Below, piece after piece: positions 35,030-49,629 of a DNA stretch of 64,000 nt (positions are counted from its first letter, which is position 1; every line of letters begins with the position of its first letter). The DNA is from Bos javanicus (Eukaryota > Chordata > Mammalia > Artiodactyla > Bovidae). The position numbers and the translations under genes were made by a program. The stretch lies in NCBI RefSeq assembly GCF_032452875.1, contig NC_083869.1:79230501-79294500 (forward strand), read 5' to 3'. The notes under the pieces were generated by a model. It saw nothing but the letters and a program-made list of their open reading frames with translations. It ran no database searches and was not told the origin of the DNA.

Positions 35030-35251
35030 AGAGTTGACTCATTGGAAAAGACTCTGATGCTAGGAGGGATTGGGGGTAGGAGGAGAAGGGGATGACAGAG
35101 GATGAGATGGCTGGATGGCATCACTGACTCAGTGACCGTGAGCCTGGATGAACTCCAGGAGTTGGTGATAGACAGGGAGGCCTGGCATGTTGCTATTCAT
35201 GGGGTCGCAAAGAGTCAGACACGACTGAGCGACTGGACTGAACTGAACTGA

Positions 35252-35480
35252 GAGTCAATTTACAATATGGTGTTAGTTTCAGATGTACAGCAAAGTGATA
35301 TAGGTACATGTATATAAATATCTCCATTCTTTTTCAGATTCATTTATCATACCAGTTGTTGCAGAATACTGAGTAGAGTTCCCTGTATTACACAGAAAGT
35401 ACTTTTTGGTTATGTATTTTATATATGGTAGTGTGTACATGTTTATCCCTCCAACCCAACTTTCATTGCAAATAACTTTC
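35252..35480 (-). mobile_element. L1 3'-end fragment
   Basis: AGTCAATTTACAATATGGTG, CAGATGTACAGCAAAGTGAT, GAGTTCCCTGTATTACACAG are typical of an old L1 3' region read on the opposite strand. Low divergence from the usual text, subfamily uncertain. Confidence 0.55.
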
Positions 35481-36399
35481 TTCCCTCCATTTCCTCTGTT
35501 CTTACTTTCTGAAATTTATATTAGCTAGATGTTAGACCTGGACTTCATGGATTATCTAATTTTATCTTTTCCTATTTCTCATCTCTATTATTTTTATACT
35601 TCTGGCTAGGAGACTTCTGAAAGCCTATCTCCCAACACATCTATGTAATTTTTTAATTCTTGGTATTATATCTTTAATCTCCAATAACACTTTATTTTCA
35701 GACTTTTTTTTTCTACATGTAGCTTCTTCTTGTTTGGGGAAAGCAATAGTTTGTCTATTTAGTTATGGTGAGTTTCTAAGTTTTCTTCTGCTTCCCACCA
35801 TGTCCTTTGTACTCTTTTTTCCTGTGGTTTTTGCTTGCTTTTGTTTGAATTTTTGACATTGTTTTGTCTCTTGTTCACACTTAAAGCACTCCTTAAATGC
35901 CTGGTGGCTTTCAGCTGTCCATAGTTCAGCTTGAGGAACTCAAATTGGTTGGAAGCACGACATGGAAGAGGGAAAGCTTATCAGGTGAGGAGTGACAAGG
36001 ACGCCACTGGCTTTCTCTTTATTAGAGAATAAGGAATTTTGCATCTCTTCAATGCCCACTGCACAAAAGAACTGCTGTCTCAGAGATGACTTCTCTCTCT
36101 GTACTTTCATGCACTCCCTATCTATACTCTGCTTACAGTGTCTACTCTGTGATCAGAATAGCTACTGAAGACCCTCTGTTTTGATCAGGCATGAAAACAG
36201 TAGCCAGTTTATAAGTGCCATGGAAAAGACATGTGTTCCACAAGCTTCCCACATGGCTGACCATTTCTATGTAGCAAAGTGATTCAGACTCTTTAAACAA
36301 CCAACCCTCTCTCTATGCTGCTGTCTCCTGGCCCTGCAAATTTCAGCTTGTTGAACTATTCCATAATATGGTAAATGCCACCAAGGGAGCTGAGGACAG
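35481..36399. other. AT-rich intergenic DNA, possibly an old repeat
   Basis: 35,500-35,880 (T-rich, with CTGAAATTTATATTAGCTAG and GTTTGAATTTTTGACATTGT) resembles a dispersed mammalian repeat that I cannot name. 35,880-36,399 shows nothing recognisable. Confidence 0.35.
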
Positions 36400-36920
36400 A
36401 TCACAAGGTGGCACAGCCATTTCTCTCGTCCTCACAAGAACCATCGCCAATGATGATCAGTGACTCCATCTTCAAAGGAGGATATCAGGGTCCTCACTTT
36501 GGTTTGATGCCAAAGCCCTGGTTTGTGCCATTGTAAAAGGAAAGAGTCAATTTTGACTCTTCTGTGCTAGATCTGTTTCTTTGGCCACTTTGGTTATTAC
36601 AGTCACACATAATGGCTTGCCTCAGAGAATCCCGCCCCTCTGCCTGACTGGTAAGCTGAAGTGCCTTTGTTCAGAACCCTGTCTGCCTGTGGATGGCAGA
36701 AGGAAGAAATTTACACAACCCCTTGCCTGAGGTTTGCCATTCTAGGAGACACTTGTAAGATTTTACTTTCTTTCCTCACCTCCCCCCATCTCTGATCCTT
36801 AAAAGAACCTGGCACACAGACCCCAACAAGATGGTTATTTGAAACACTAGTGTGCCAGCTTCACAGACAACCAGCTTTCTGAATAAAGTTGTCTTGTGCA
36901 GCCAGCAGAACAAGCTTGGA
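36400..36920 (+). mobile_element. LTR-like sequence just upstream of the IZUMO-type gene
   Basis: The right-hand part reads like the end of an LTR: CCCCAACAAGATGGTTATTT, GAAACACTAGTGTGCCAGCT, CTTTCTGAATAAAGTTGTCT, with a poly-A signal AATAAA at 36,882-36,887. The left boundary is a guess. If real, the LTR is in the same orientation as the gene and ends about 150 bp before its ATG. Confidence 0.4.
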
Positions 36921-36984
36921 CTCAGTAACGCCATAACTGGCTTTCACCTTACCCTGTGGAATTTACTTTTGTTCTGTAAAATGA

Positions 36985-39794
<2,810 letters not shown>

Positions 39795-40150
39795 CTGTCA
39801 TCATCCCTCTGCAGCACCCACCTTTACCCTTCACCACCCTGCTACCTGACTGCACAGACTCCCAACAATCCCCCTGGTCCTCTGCTCCTGGTTGGGTTTG
39901 GCCAGCTGGAGGTCAGAGGCAGAAGCAGGCCTGCTTCTCCTCTCTTGGCAGGGACCAGCTGGCCACTTGTCATCTTCAACTGAACAAAGGTCCCAGCTGC
40001 TGTCAGGAAGCTCTCTTACCTCTGGGTTTTGGTAACTCTACCTGTCCCGACCCCTCTACCTGGGGTAGTAACAGCTCTGAAGTTCTGAGGCCCAGGAAAC
40101 TGCATTCTCTCTTGAGGTTTCTCTACACCCATGCTTTGTAAATGTCTTTT

Positions 40151-40156
40151 ATTAAA
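40151..40156 (+). terminator. Candidate polyadenylation signal (ATTAAA)
   Basis: ATTAAA about 360 bp after the stop codon, the first good signal downstream on the plus strand. It would give a 3'UTR of about 380 nt. Confidence 0.45.
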
Positions 40157-40439
40157 ACACCCTCCTCGTACTCTGATGCCCTGTGCCATCCGCTTCCTGC
40201 TGGACCCTGCATGGATGCAGCCGGCACTATGATCCTCCCCACATGGGCCCACAAGGACTGTCCATGTCCTCAACCTTTTCCCGCCAGCCCAAAACCCTTC
40301 CCTCTCAGAAAGATCTCTCTCCTAGTCCCAGAAGTGGTAACCACAGGATCACACTAACCCGTCCTGATTTCAACACCAGAGTTGAGGGCAGCAATGGCCT
40401 GGGCCCCGTGAGGCGTTCCCATGTCTGGGTATGGAAAGC

Positions 40440-40525
40440 ATGAAGTGCAAGTGTTAGTTGCTCAGTCACATCCGACTCTTTGCAACCTCATGGTCTGTAG
40501 CCGGCCAGGCTCTTTGGTCCATGGG
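40440..40525 (-). mobile_element. Bov-tA SINE fragment
   Basis: GTGTTAGTTGCTCAGTCACA, CCGACTCTTTGCAACCTCAT and CCGGCCAGGCTCTTTGGTCC match the Bov-tA tail half; the head is missing. Confidence 0.85.
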
Positions 40526-41370
40526 TGTGGAAGAGAGGAGGTAAGAGGCCAGTAGGAGGCCCCAGCAAGAGTAGGGACTAGCAGAAGAACCCCAGAAAAC
40601 AGGTTCCAAGTCACATCAGTAGAAGACCTCACCTGGGAACACCCAAGTTGCCAGAGGATCACAGGTGCTGCCAACAGTGAACTTTACTTGAGACCCTGAG
40701 GCACAGCTCTGCCCTTTCCCCTCAACCCTGTGCCCCTTCCCACTAATCCCCCAGCCTCTCAGTTTTGGTTCAGGCTCTCGCTGGAGACTGAATGGGAGGC
40801 CACACCCAGATCTAGGACCCTGGTCTGCAGGTTGGCTCACAGGAGTGAAAGGAAGCAGGTCTGAGACCAGAGCTATGGATAGGCAGCCCAGAACCTGGAC
40901 TCAAATCCTGACTCTAATGTTGAGGTTCTGGTTTCCCCTCTCTGCATTTGTTTCCCCTCTGAGCACAGAGCAGGAGATGCAATGTTCTAGCCAGGCTGGT
41001 ATGCCCACTGGGTTCATAACTGCCATCCCATATTTGCTCAGGCTGTGGGTCCAAAATCAATGCCTCATCCCCTTCCCCTTCTACAGTCCACTGAACTCCT
41101 GCTGGCGCCCATGGCCCATCTCCTAAAACAGGGTCTCTTGTCCCCTTTGGTTCTACTGGTGTTCCCTCCTAAGAGCTGGCAGCCAGGCTGGAAGTAGGCT
41201 GACTTCAGCATCACCATCCAGCAGTAAGACTCACTGGGCGGGGGCAGGGAGGAGAATGCAAGAGACCAAGGTGAGACATAAACAGAACAGAACGTAAACA
41301 GCAGTCTGGGCGGGAAGCACCATGGCCAAGGGCAGCTGTGGGTACCCAGCTGCAGGCATCTCCAGCTCAC
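40526..41370. other. Intergenic DNA 3' of the gene, no gene seen
   Basis: Unique-looking, GC-moderate sequence with overlapping short frames on both strands; nothing recognised. Confidence 0.4.
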
Positions 41371-41374
41371 CACA

Positions 41375-41600
41375 CCAGGAATCCAGGAAGGCCTCCTGGA
41401 GGTGGTGTCTTCAACTGCGAGAGGCCCGGGAAGATGGAAGGGAGGGAGGAGTGTTTTCACTGAGGATCCAGCATTACAGAGAGGAGGTACAGAAGACCTT
41501 GAAAGAGTTCAAGAGCCCCAAGAAACGTGGCTGGAGGGAGAGGCCCAGATAAGAGGCTGGTGACAGGGAGGATAACAGGGAATCCCAAGCCCATGTGGGT
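41375..41600 (-). mobile_element. Possible L2 fragment
   Basis: GGAAGGCCTCCTGGAGGTGG and the following GAGAGGCCCGGGAAGATGG resemble the L2 3' part read backwards. Weak call. Confidence 0.35.
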
Positions 41601-42139
41601 CCAAAGCAAGCCTGAGAAAAAACCCACGTGGGACTCCTGGCACAGTAGGCAGGTAGGGCAGGCTGGGGGAGAGGCAGCAGAGGGTTTTGTCAGAAGCAGA
41701 CCGAAGTCCCCAGGGGGGAAGAGTCCGTAGACGTAAGATGTTGGGAAAAGCGTACGATCAGGACCTACTCGTAGCCATTCTGAATGACTGGGCAGAGCCC
41801 CAGTTGCTGTCATGGAACTCCAGGGATCTGTGGTTCTCTGCATGTCTGTGAAAGCCGGTTGCCACCTAGGACATAGAAAAAGTCAAACTCCCTTGGCTGT
41901 GATTTGTTTTCCTATTTGTATTTAAATTGGGACTTAGACTACTACCTCAAATGAATCAGAGCAACTGTTTTCTGGTGCCTGCAGTAAAAGCAGGAAACCC
42001 TGGTATAATTTATATGAAGTACGAGATTGTGTGTTTGTATGCATATATCTCTTATCAACAGATTTTTTATTATTTGTGGGCATATTTGCATGAAAACTAG
42101 ATATACTGCTTTCTGCTGGAGTAGAAACATTAAGGACTT

Positions 42140-43095
42140 TTGGGTCAGGCAAATGTTGACCAAAACACAGGCTCTGGAGGACTCCTGCTTCTGACTGTGA
42201 CAGGCAGCTCAGAGCAGACCAACACTCCCACCAAGGGCAACTATAAATAAAGCATGTCCAAAGAGCAGAACAAGACAGGAAGTCTGTTTAGGACACCAGA
42301 TGAGGTCCCCAAGTGAAGAGAGCTCTCTGCAGTGAGCCCATGTCCTTCCATGACTGTCCTAGGGCCTTTCAGGCTGAGCAGATCAGGTTAAGAGGCAGGC
42401 TGAGGTGCTGGGCCAAGGATGACTGCCATGTTTGGAGCAGCCAAGAGAATTTCAGCAATACCATGGGACCGCAAATTTACAAGTTGGAGTTCTAGCTTGC
42501 CCACACAGAATAAGAGGTCCCTGAAAGCAGGGCAACGCTTTCAGAAAGCACTGTATTTCTTCCTGTTCCTCCAAGGTGCCTCCCTATTCTTAAGCAGCAC
42601 AGGCTTAAGATTGCTAAAGACAAAGAAATCAAGCAGAAAGGATCTGAAATACAATTTATCAGAGACTGGAATGCTATGGAAATAAAAGTTGGCATTCACA
42701 ACCCACATAGGAAGACAAACTTTGATAAATACCCCAGGATATTGGTTAGAAAGGTTATAGCTTAAAAGAGGGAGTGTATCAGTGGCAGACTAATCCTTAC
42801 AAAGGATGGAGCTCAGACTGATGGACCCTCAGTCTCTGACAAAACTGAAGAGACCTGTTCTTCCTCCATATCACTGCTGAAGGAAAGTGTAAATACTTTC
42901 AGAAGGAAAATGATACCATCTAGAGCCACTACTGTTTCATTTATAGGGCCTAGTATTCAATTAAATATTAACAGGCACACAAAAATAAGATCAAGAAAAA
43001 AAGCAGATAATAGAAATAAGTCTACAAGGGATCTATATATGAGAGTTATCTGTTATAAATTTTAATAACTGGATGAATGCATCCAAAAAAAATTT
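42140..43095 (+). mobile_element. Old L1 5' region (5'UTR/ORF1) fragment
   Basis: The block around 42,960-43,090 (CAGGCACACAAAAATAAGAT, AGCAGATAATAGAAATAAGT, GGGATCTATATATGAGAGTT) resembles the ORF1 start region of old L1s, plus strand; the part before it is less certain. No open frame. Confidence 0.45.
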
Positions 43096-44622
43096 TTTTT
43101 CAGATTTCCAGATAAAATTGACATTATGACCTTGTGTTAGTTTAAGGAGTATGTGTTGATTTTATATACTTATCTATTGCAAAGTAGTTACCACCGCAGC
43201 ATTAACTATCACTTCCATAAAGTCACGTAACTACCTTTTTGTGGTGAGAACATTTAAGATCTACTCTCTTAGCAAGGTTCAAGTATATAATACAGTATTA
43301 TGAACTATAGTAACCATGCAGTAGTACATTAGATCTTTAAAATTGATTCATCTTTTAACTAGAAGTTTGTACCTTTTGACCAAAGTCTCCCTATTTCGCC
43401 TACCCTCTAACCTCTGGCAACACCATTCTACTCTGTTTCTGTGAGTTTGTTTTCTAAAGATTCCAAATGAAAGTGATATTGTATAGTATTTGTCTTTGTC
43501 TGACTTATTTCGCTTAGCATAAAGCCTTCATGTTTCCATCCATGCCTTCATGTTTCCACCCATGTTACTAAAAATGGCAGAATTTCCTTCTTTCTCATGG
43601 CTAAATAACATTCCATTATCCATTCATCTGTTGACAGACTCTTGGGTTGTTTCCTCCTCTTGGCTATTGTGAATAATGCTGCAAAGAACGTGGAAGTGCA
43701 GACATGTCTTCAAGAGGCTGTTTTCACTTCCTTTGGAAATATAACCAGAAGTGGGATGTATGGATCATATGGTAGTTCTAATTTTCATTGTTTAGGATCC
43801 TCCATGCAGTTCTCCATAGTGGCTACACAAATTCATATTTCCACTGAAAATACATCAGGGTTTCCTTTTTTCTACATCCTCACTAGCACTTGTTAATTCT
43901 TGTCTTTTTGATAATAGCCATTCTAATAGGTGTGAGGTGATATCCCATTGTTTAGATATTCATTTTCCTAATGGTTAGTGATGCTGAGCACCTTTTCATG
44001 TCCTTGTTTGTAAGTGTTTAGAAAATGTCTATTCAGATCTTTTACCCATTTTTAATTGAATTGTTTGTGTTTTTTCCATAGAGTTATATGAGTTTTATAT
44101 ATTTTGGATGCTAAGCCCTTATTAGATATGAATATATAATTTGCAAGTATTTTCTCCCATTCCATATGTTGCCTTTTCATTTGTTGATGGTTTCTTTTGT
44201 TGTGGAGAAGCTTTTAAGTTTGATATAGTCCCACTTGATTATTTTTGTTTTTATTGCCTTTGCAAAAAAAAAAAAAAAATCACTGCTAAGACCAACACCA
44301 AGGAGGTTTTTTCCTGTTTTTTGTTTGTTTGTTTAAGAGCTTTAGAGACTCAGGTCTTATTTTCAAGTCTTTAATCCATTTCAAGTTAATTTTTGTGAGT
44401 GATAAGATTGGGGCCAGTATCAATCTTCTGCATGCAGTTATGTAGTTTTCCCAGCGTTATTTATTGAAAAGCTATATTTTCCCTTTGACTACACTTGGCT
44501 TCTTTGTCAAATATTAGTAGACTATATACGCAAGAGCTTATTTCTGGACTGTCAACCTGCTCCATTAGTATATGTTTGTTTTTATGCCAGTATCATACTG
44601 TTTTGATTACTATAGCTTAGTA

Positions 44623-44910
44623 GCATGGGAGAAGGCAATGGCACCCCACTCCAGTACTCTTGCCTGGAAAATCCCATGGACGGAGGAGCCTGGTAGGCTG
44701 CAGTCCATGGAATCCCTAGGAGTCGGACACGACTGAGCAACTTCACTTTCATTTTTCACCTTCGTGCATTGGAGAAGGAAACGGCAACCCACTCCAGTGT
44801 TCTTGCCTGGAGAATCCCAGGGATTGCAGAGCCTGATGGGCTGCCGTCTGTGAGGTCGCACAGAGTCGGACACGACTGAAGCGACTTAGCAGCAGCAGCA
44901 GCAGCAGCAG
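44623..44910 (+). mobile_element. Bov-A2 SINE with CAG tail
   Basis: Two related BovA units (GGAGAAGGCAATGGCACCCC and GGAGAAGGAAACGGCAACCC) in tandem and a tail of seven or so AGC/CAG units at 44,889-44,910. AGTAGCA lies on both sides (around 44,619-44,625 and 44,909-44,915), a likely target-site duplication. Confidence 0.93.
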
Positions 44911-45430
44911 TAGCACAGTTTGAAATAAGGAAGTGCTATGCCTCCGACTTTGTTTCTTCTCAATATTGCTTTGGCTATTTTGGTTGGTTGTGGTTCCACA
45001 GAGATTTTAGGATTGCCATTCTCTTTCTGTGGAAAACGTCATTGGAATTGATTTTATGAATGGCTTTGAGTAGTACGGACATTTTAACAATAGTTATTCT
45101 TTCAATTCAAAAACATAAGATCTCTGCATTTGTTCATGTCTTCTTCAATCTCTGTCATGAAAGTATTATAGCATTTAGTGTATACATCTTTCATCTGCTT
45201 AAATTTATTCCTAAGTATTTTTTTATGCTATGGTGAATGGGATTTTTCATATCTTTTTCAAATATAATGTTGTTAATGTATAGAAAAGAAATAATTATGT
45301 CTGTTAATTTTGTATCATGCAATGCACTTTACTGAATTCATTGGTTAATTCTAAAAGGTTTTTGGTGGGATCTTGGGATTTCTATGTATAAGATCAGATC
45401 ATCTGTAAGCCAAAACAGTTTTACTTCTCC

Positions 45431-45658
45431 CTTTATGATTGGATAGGGCTTCAGTGGCCCAGATGGTAAAGAACCTGCTTTCAATGCGGGAGACCCAATT
45501 TCAAACCCTGGGTCAGGAAGATTCCCTGGAGAAGGGAATGGCAACCCACTCCAGTATTCTTGCCTGGAGAAGTCTATGGACAGAGGCTATGGTCCATGGG
45601 ATGGCAAAGAGTCGGACACGACTGAGCAACTAACACTTTTCACTTTCTGATTTAGATA
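45431..45658 (+). mobile_element. Bov-tA SINE with diverged target-site duplication
   Basis: Head GGGCTTCAGTGGCCCAGATG at 45,446, tail GAGTCGGACACGACTGAGCA near 45,610. CTTTATGATTGGATA (45,431-45,445) and CTTTCTGATTTAGATA (45,643-45,658) flank it. Confidence 0.92.
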
Positions 45659-46036
45659 ATTTTATTTTTTTTCTGCCAGATTAGTCTGGCTAGGACTTCC
45701 AATACTAAGTGTTAAGTGGACATTCTTGTCTTGTTACAGATGTTAGAGGAAAAACTTTCAATCTTTCACCTTTCGGTATGGTGCTATCTTGGGTTTGTCA
45801 TGTGTGGCCTTTACGTTAAAGTATGTTTCTTCTATACCAAATTTGTTAGGTGTTTTTAATCATGGAAAGATGTTTTGTCAAATGCTTATTCTGTATCTAT
45901 AGAGAAAGTTTTATGATTTTTACCTTTCATTATAATGTGGTATACACATTAATTGATTTTCATATGTTGAACCATCCTTGCAACCCAAAGATAAATCCCA
46001 TGTAATCATGGTGTACAGTCCTTTTAATGTGATGGT

Positions 46037-46112
46037 GAATCTGATAGTACAGCCACTATGGAGAACAGTGTGGAGATTCCTTAAAAAACTGGAAATAGAA
46101 CTGCCATACAAC
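46037..46112 (+). repeat. Inverted ORF2 segment at the end of the L1_BT
   Basis: The plus-strand text GTACAGCCACTATGGAGAAC continues to CATACAACCCAGCA and equals the ORF2 stretch that should follow, on the minus strand, the sequence starting at 46,113 (TACTAGTTGCATTCCCACCA). It has been turned round in place; GTAC is shared at the join. Confidence 0.75.
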
Positions 46113-46306
46113 CCAGCAAAATGTACTAGTTGCATTCCCACCAACAGTGTAAGAGGGTTCCCTTTTCTCCACATCCTCTCCAGCATTTATTGCTTGTAGA
46201 CTTTTGGGTCGCAGCCATTCTGACTGGTATGAAATGGTACCTCATAGTGGTTTTGATTTGCATTTATCTGATAATGAGTGATGTTGAGCATCTTTTCATG
46301 TGTTTG

Positions 46307-49300
46307 TTAGCCATCTGTATGTCTTCTTTGGAGAACTGTCTGGTCTAGTTCTTTGGACCATTTTTTGATTGGGTTGTTTATTTTTCTGGAATTGAGCTGA
46401 AGGAGCTGCTTGTATATTTTTAAGATTAATCCTTTGTCAGTTGCTTCATTTGCTATTATTTTCTCCCATTCTGAAGGCTGTCTTTTCACCTTGCTTATAG
46501 TTTCCTTTGTTGTGCAAAAGTTTTAAGTTTAATTAGGTCCCATTTGTTTATTTTTGCTTTTATTTCCATTACTCTGGGAGGTGGGTCATAGAGGATCCTG
46601 CTATGATTTACATCGGAGAGTGTTTTGCCTATGTTTTCCTCTAGGAGTTTTATAGTTTCTTGTCTTACATTTAGATCTTTAATCCATTTTTAGTTTACTT
46701 TGGTGTATGGTGTTAAAAAGTGTTATAGTTTCATTCTTTTATAAGTGGTTGACCAGGTTTCCCAGCACCACTTGTTAAAGAGATTGTCTTTTCTCCATTG
46801 TATATTGTTGCCTCCTTTGTCAAAGATAAAGTGTCCATAGGTGCGTGGGTTTATCTCTGGGCTTTCTATTTTATTCCACTGATCTATATTTCTGTCTTCG
46901 TGCCAGTACCATACTGTCTTGATGACTGTAGCTTTGTAGTATAGCCTGAAGTCAGGCAGGTTGATTCCTCCAGTTCCATTCTTTTTTCTCAAGATTGCTT
47001 TGGCTATTCTAGATTTTTTTGTATTTCCATACAAATTGTGAAATTATTAAGTTCTGGTTCTCTGAAAAATACCATCAGTAGCTTGGTAGGGATTGCATTG
47101 AATCTATAGATTGCTTTGGGTAGTATACTCATTTTCACCATACTGATTCTTCCAATCCATGACATGGTATATTTCTCCATCTATTTGTGTCATCTTGATT
47201 TCTTTCATCAGTGTTTTATAGTTTTATACATATAGGTCTTTTGTTTCTTCAGGTAGATTTATTCCTAAATATTTTATTCTTTTCGTTGCAATGGTGAATG
47301 GAATTATTTTCTTAATTTCTTTTTCTGTTTTCTCATTGTTAGTGTACAGGAATGCAAGGGATTTCTGTGTTAATTTTATATCCTGAAACTTTACTATATT
47401 CACTGATTAGCTCTAGTAATTTTCTGGTGGAGTCATTAGGGTTTTCTATGTAGAGGATCATGTCATCTGCAAACAGTGAGAGTTTTACTTCTTTTCCAAT
47501 TTGGATTCCTTTTATTTCTTTTTCTTCTCATTGCTGTAGCTAAAACTTCCAAAACTATGTTGAATGTTCCTGACTTTAGGGGAAATGCTTTAAACTTTAG
47601 AGGATAATGTTTGCTTTGGATTTATCATATATAGCTTTTATTATGTTGAGGTATGTTCCTTCTATGCATGCTTTCTGAAGGGTTTTTGTCATAAATGGAT
47701 GTTGAATTTTGTGACAGACTTTCTTGGCATCTATTGAGATAATCATATGTTTTTTACCTTTCAATTTGTTAATGTGGTGTATCCCACTGATTGATTTGTG
47801 AATATTGAAGAATCCTTGCATCCCTGGGATAAAGCCCACTTGGTCATGATGTATGATCTTTTTAAAATGTTGTTGGATTCTGTTTGCTAGAATTTTATCA
47901 AAGATTTTTACATCTATGTTCATCAGTGATATTGGCCTGTAGTTTTCTTTTTTTGTGGCATCTTTGTCTGGTTTTGGTATTAGGGTGATGGTGGCCTCAT
48001 AGAATGAGTTTGAAAGTTTACCTTCCTCTGCAATTTTCTGGAAGAGTTTGAGTAGAATAGGTGTTAATTCTTCTCTAAATTTTCAGTAGAATTCAGCTGT
48101 GAAGCCATCTGGTCACGGGCTTTTGTTTGTTGGAAGATCTCTGATTACGGTTTCAATTTCTGTGCTTGTGATGGATCGTTTAGATTTTCTATTTCTTCCT
48201 GGTTCAGTTTTGGAAGGACGTACTTTTCTAAGAATTTGTCCATTCTTCCAAGGTGTCCATTTTATTGGCATATAGTTGCTGATAGTAGTCTCTTATGATC
48301 CTTTGTATTTCTGTTGTCTGTTGTGATTTCTCCATTTTCATTTCTAATTTTGTTGATTTGATTCTTCTCCCTTTTTTTCTTGATGAGTCTAGCTAATGGT
48401 TTTGTCTATTTTATGTATCTTCTTAAAGAACCAGATTTTAGCTTTGTTGATTTTTGCTATAGTCTCCTTTGTTTCTTTTTCATTTATTTCTGCCCTAATT
48501 TTTATGATTTTTTTCCTTCTACTAACCCTGAGGTTCTTCATTTCTTCTTCTTCTAGTTGCTTTAGGTGTAAAGTTAGGTTATTTATTTGATTTGTCTCTT
48601 GTTTCTTGAGGTAAGCTTGTATTGCTATGAACTTCCCCTTAGGACTGCTTTTACTGAGTCCCATAGGTTTTGGGTTGTTGTGTTTTCATTTTTATTCATT
48701 TCTACATAAAAATGAATTTTGATTCATTTTGATTTCTTTTTGATTTATTTTTTTATTTCTTCTGTGATTTGTTATTCAGAAGTGTGTGGTTTAGCCTCCA
48801 TATGTTTGTAATTTTAATAATTTTTTACCTATAGTTGACATCTAATCTTACCACATTGTGATCAAAAAAGATGCTTCAAATGATTTCAATTTTTTTAAAT
48901 TTACCAAGGCTAGATTTATGGCCCAGGATGTGATCCATCCTGGAGAAGATTCCATGCGCACTTGAGAAAAAGGTGAAATTCATTGTTTTGGGGTGAAATG
49001 TCCTATAGATATCAATTAGGTCTAACTGGTCCATTGTATCATTTAAAGTTTGTGTTTCCTTGTTAATTTTGTTTAGTTGATCTATCCATATGTGTGAGTG
49101 GGTATTAAAGTCTCCCACTATTGTTGTGTTACTGTTAATTTCCCCTTTCATACTTCTTAGCATTTGCCTTACATATTGTGGTGCTTCTATGTTGTGTGCA
49201 CATATATTTATAATTGTTATATCTTCTTCTTGGATTGATCCTTTGATCATTATGTAATGTCTTTCTTTGTCTCTTTTCACGCCCTTTATTTCAAAGTCTA

Positions 49301-49379
49301 TTTTCTCTGATATGAGTACTGCTACTCCTGCTTTCTTTTGGTCTCCGTTTGTGTGAAATATCTTTCTCCAGCCCTTCAC
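46307..49379 (-). pseudogene. L1_BT ORF2 remnant
   Basis: Consecutive open pieces: 48,876-49,379 (endonuclease, with TTIVGDFNTHSHIW and FSRMDHILGHKSSLGK), 48,389-48,664, 47,597-47,923 ([22 protein letters not shown]), 46,723-47,034 ([40 protein letters not shown]) and 46,307-46,489 ([20 protein letters not shown]). The catalytic FADD frame between 47,300 and 47,600 is scrambled by indels. Encoded a target-primed reverse transcriptase, now dead. Confidence 0.9.
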
Positions 49380-49629
49380 TTTCAGTCTGTATGTGTCCCT
49401 AGGTTTGAGGTGGGTCTCTCGTAGACAGCATATATAGGGGTCTTGTTTTTGTATCCATTCAGCCAGTCTTTGTCATTTGGTTGGGGCATTCAACCCATTT
49501 ACATTTAAGGTAATTATTGATAAGTATGACCCCGTTGCCATTTACTTTGTTGTTTTGGGTTCGAGTTTATAAACCTTTTCTGTGTTTCCTGTCTAGAGAA
49601 GATCCTTTAACATTTGTTGAAGAGCCAGT

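Larger units (their letters stand above)
31500..35251 (+). mobile_element. Near full-length BovB LINE, plus strand
   Basis: Contains the GC-rich repetitive 5' region (31,560-31,950), the leader (32,080-32,400), endonuclease, RT and C-terminal parts of ORF2, and the 3' terminus ending GACTGAACTGAACTGA at 35,251. It is the most complete BovB here, but inactive: frameshifts near 32,740 and 33,580, a TGA for Trp at 34,074-34,076, an A/GAAA insertion at 34,491-34,538 and more breaks downstream. Lies head to head with the BovB at 27,516-31,493. Confidence 0.93.
43125..46036 (-). mobile_element. Old L1 (L1M-type), minus strand, 3'UTR to RT region
   Basis: Plus-strand text at 43,130-43,640 is the complement of an L1 3'UTR, then ORF2 C-terminus (CATTCCATTATCCATTCATC at 43,609; TTCTCCATAGTGGCTACACA), thumb and RT region up to about 46,030. 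No open frames. Carries a Bov-A2 (44,623-44,910) and a Bov-tA (45,446-45,642), and is cut by the L1_BT at 46,037. Confidence 0.8.
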
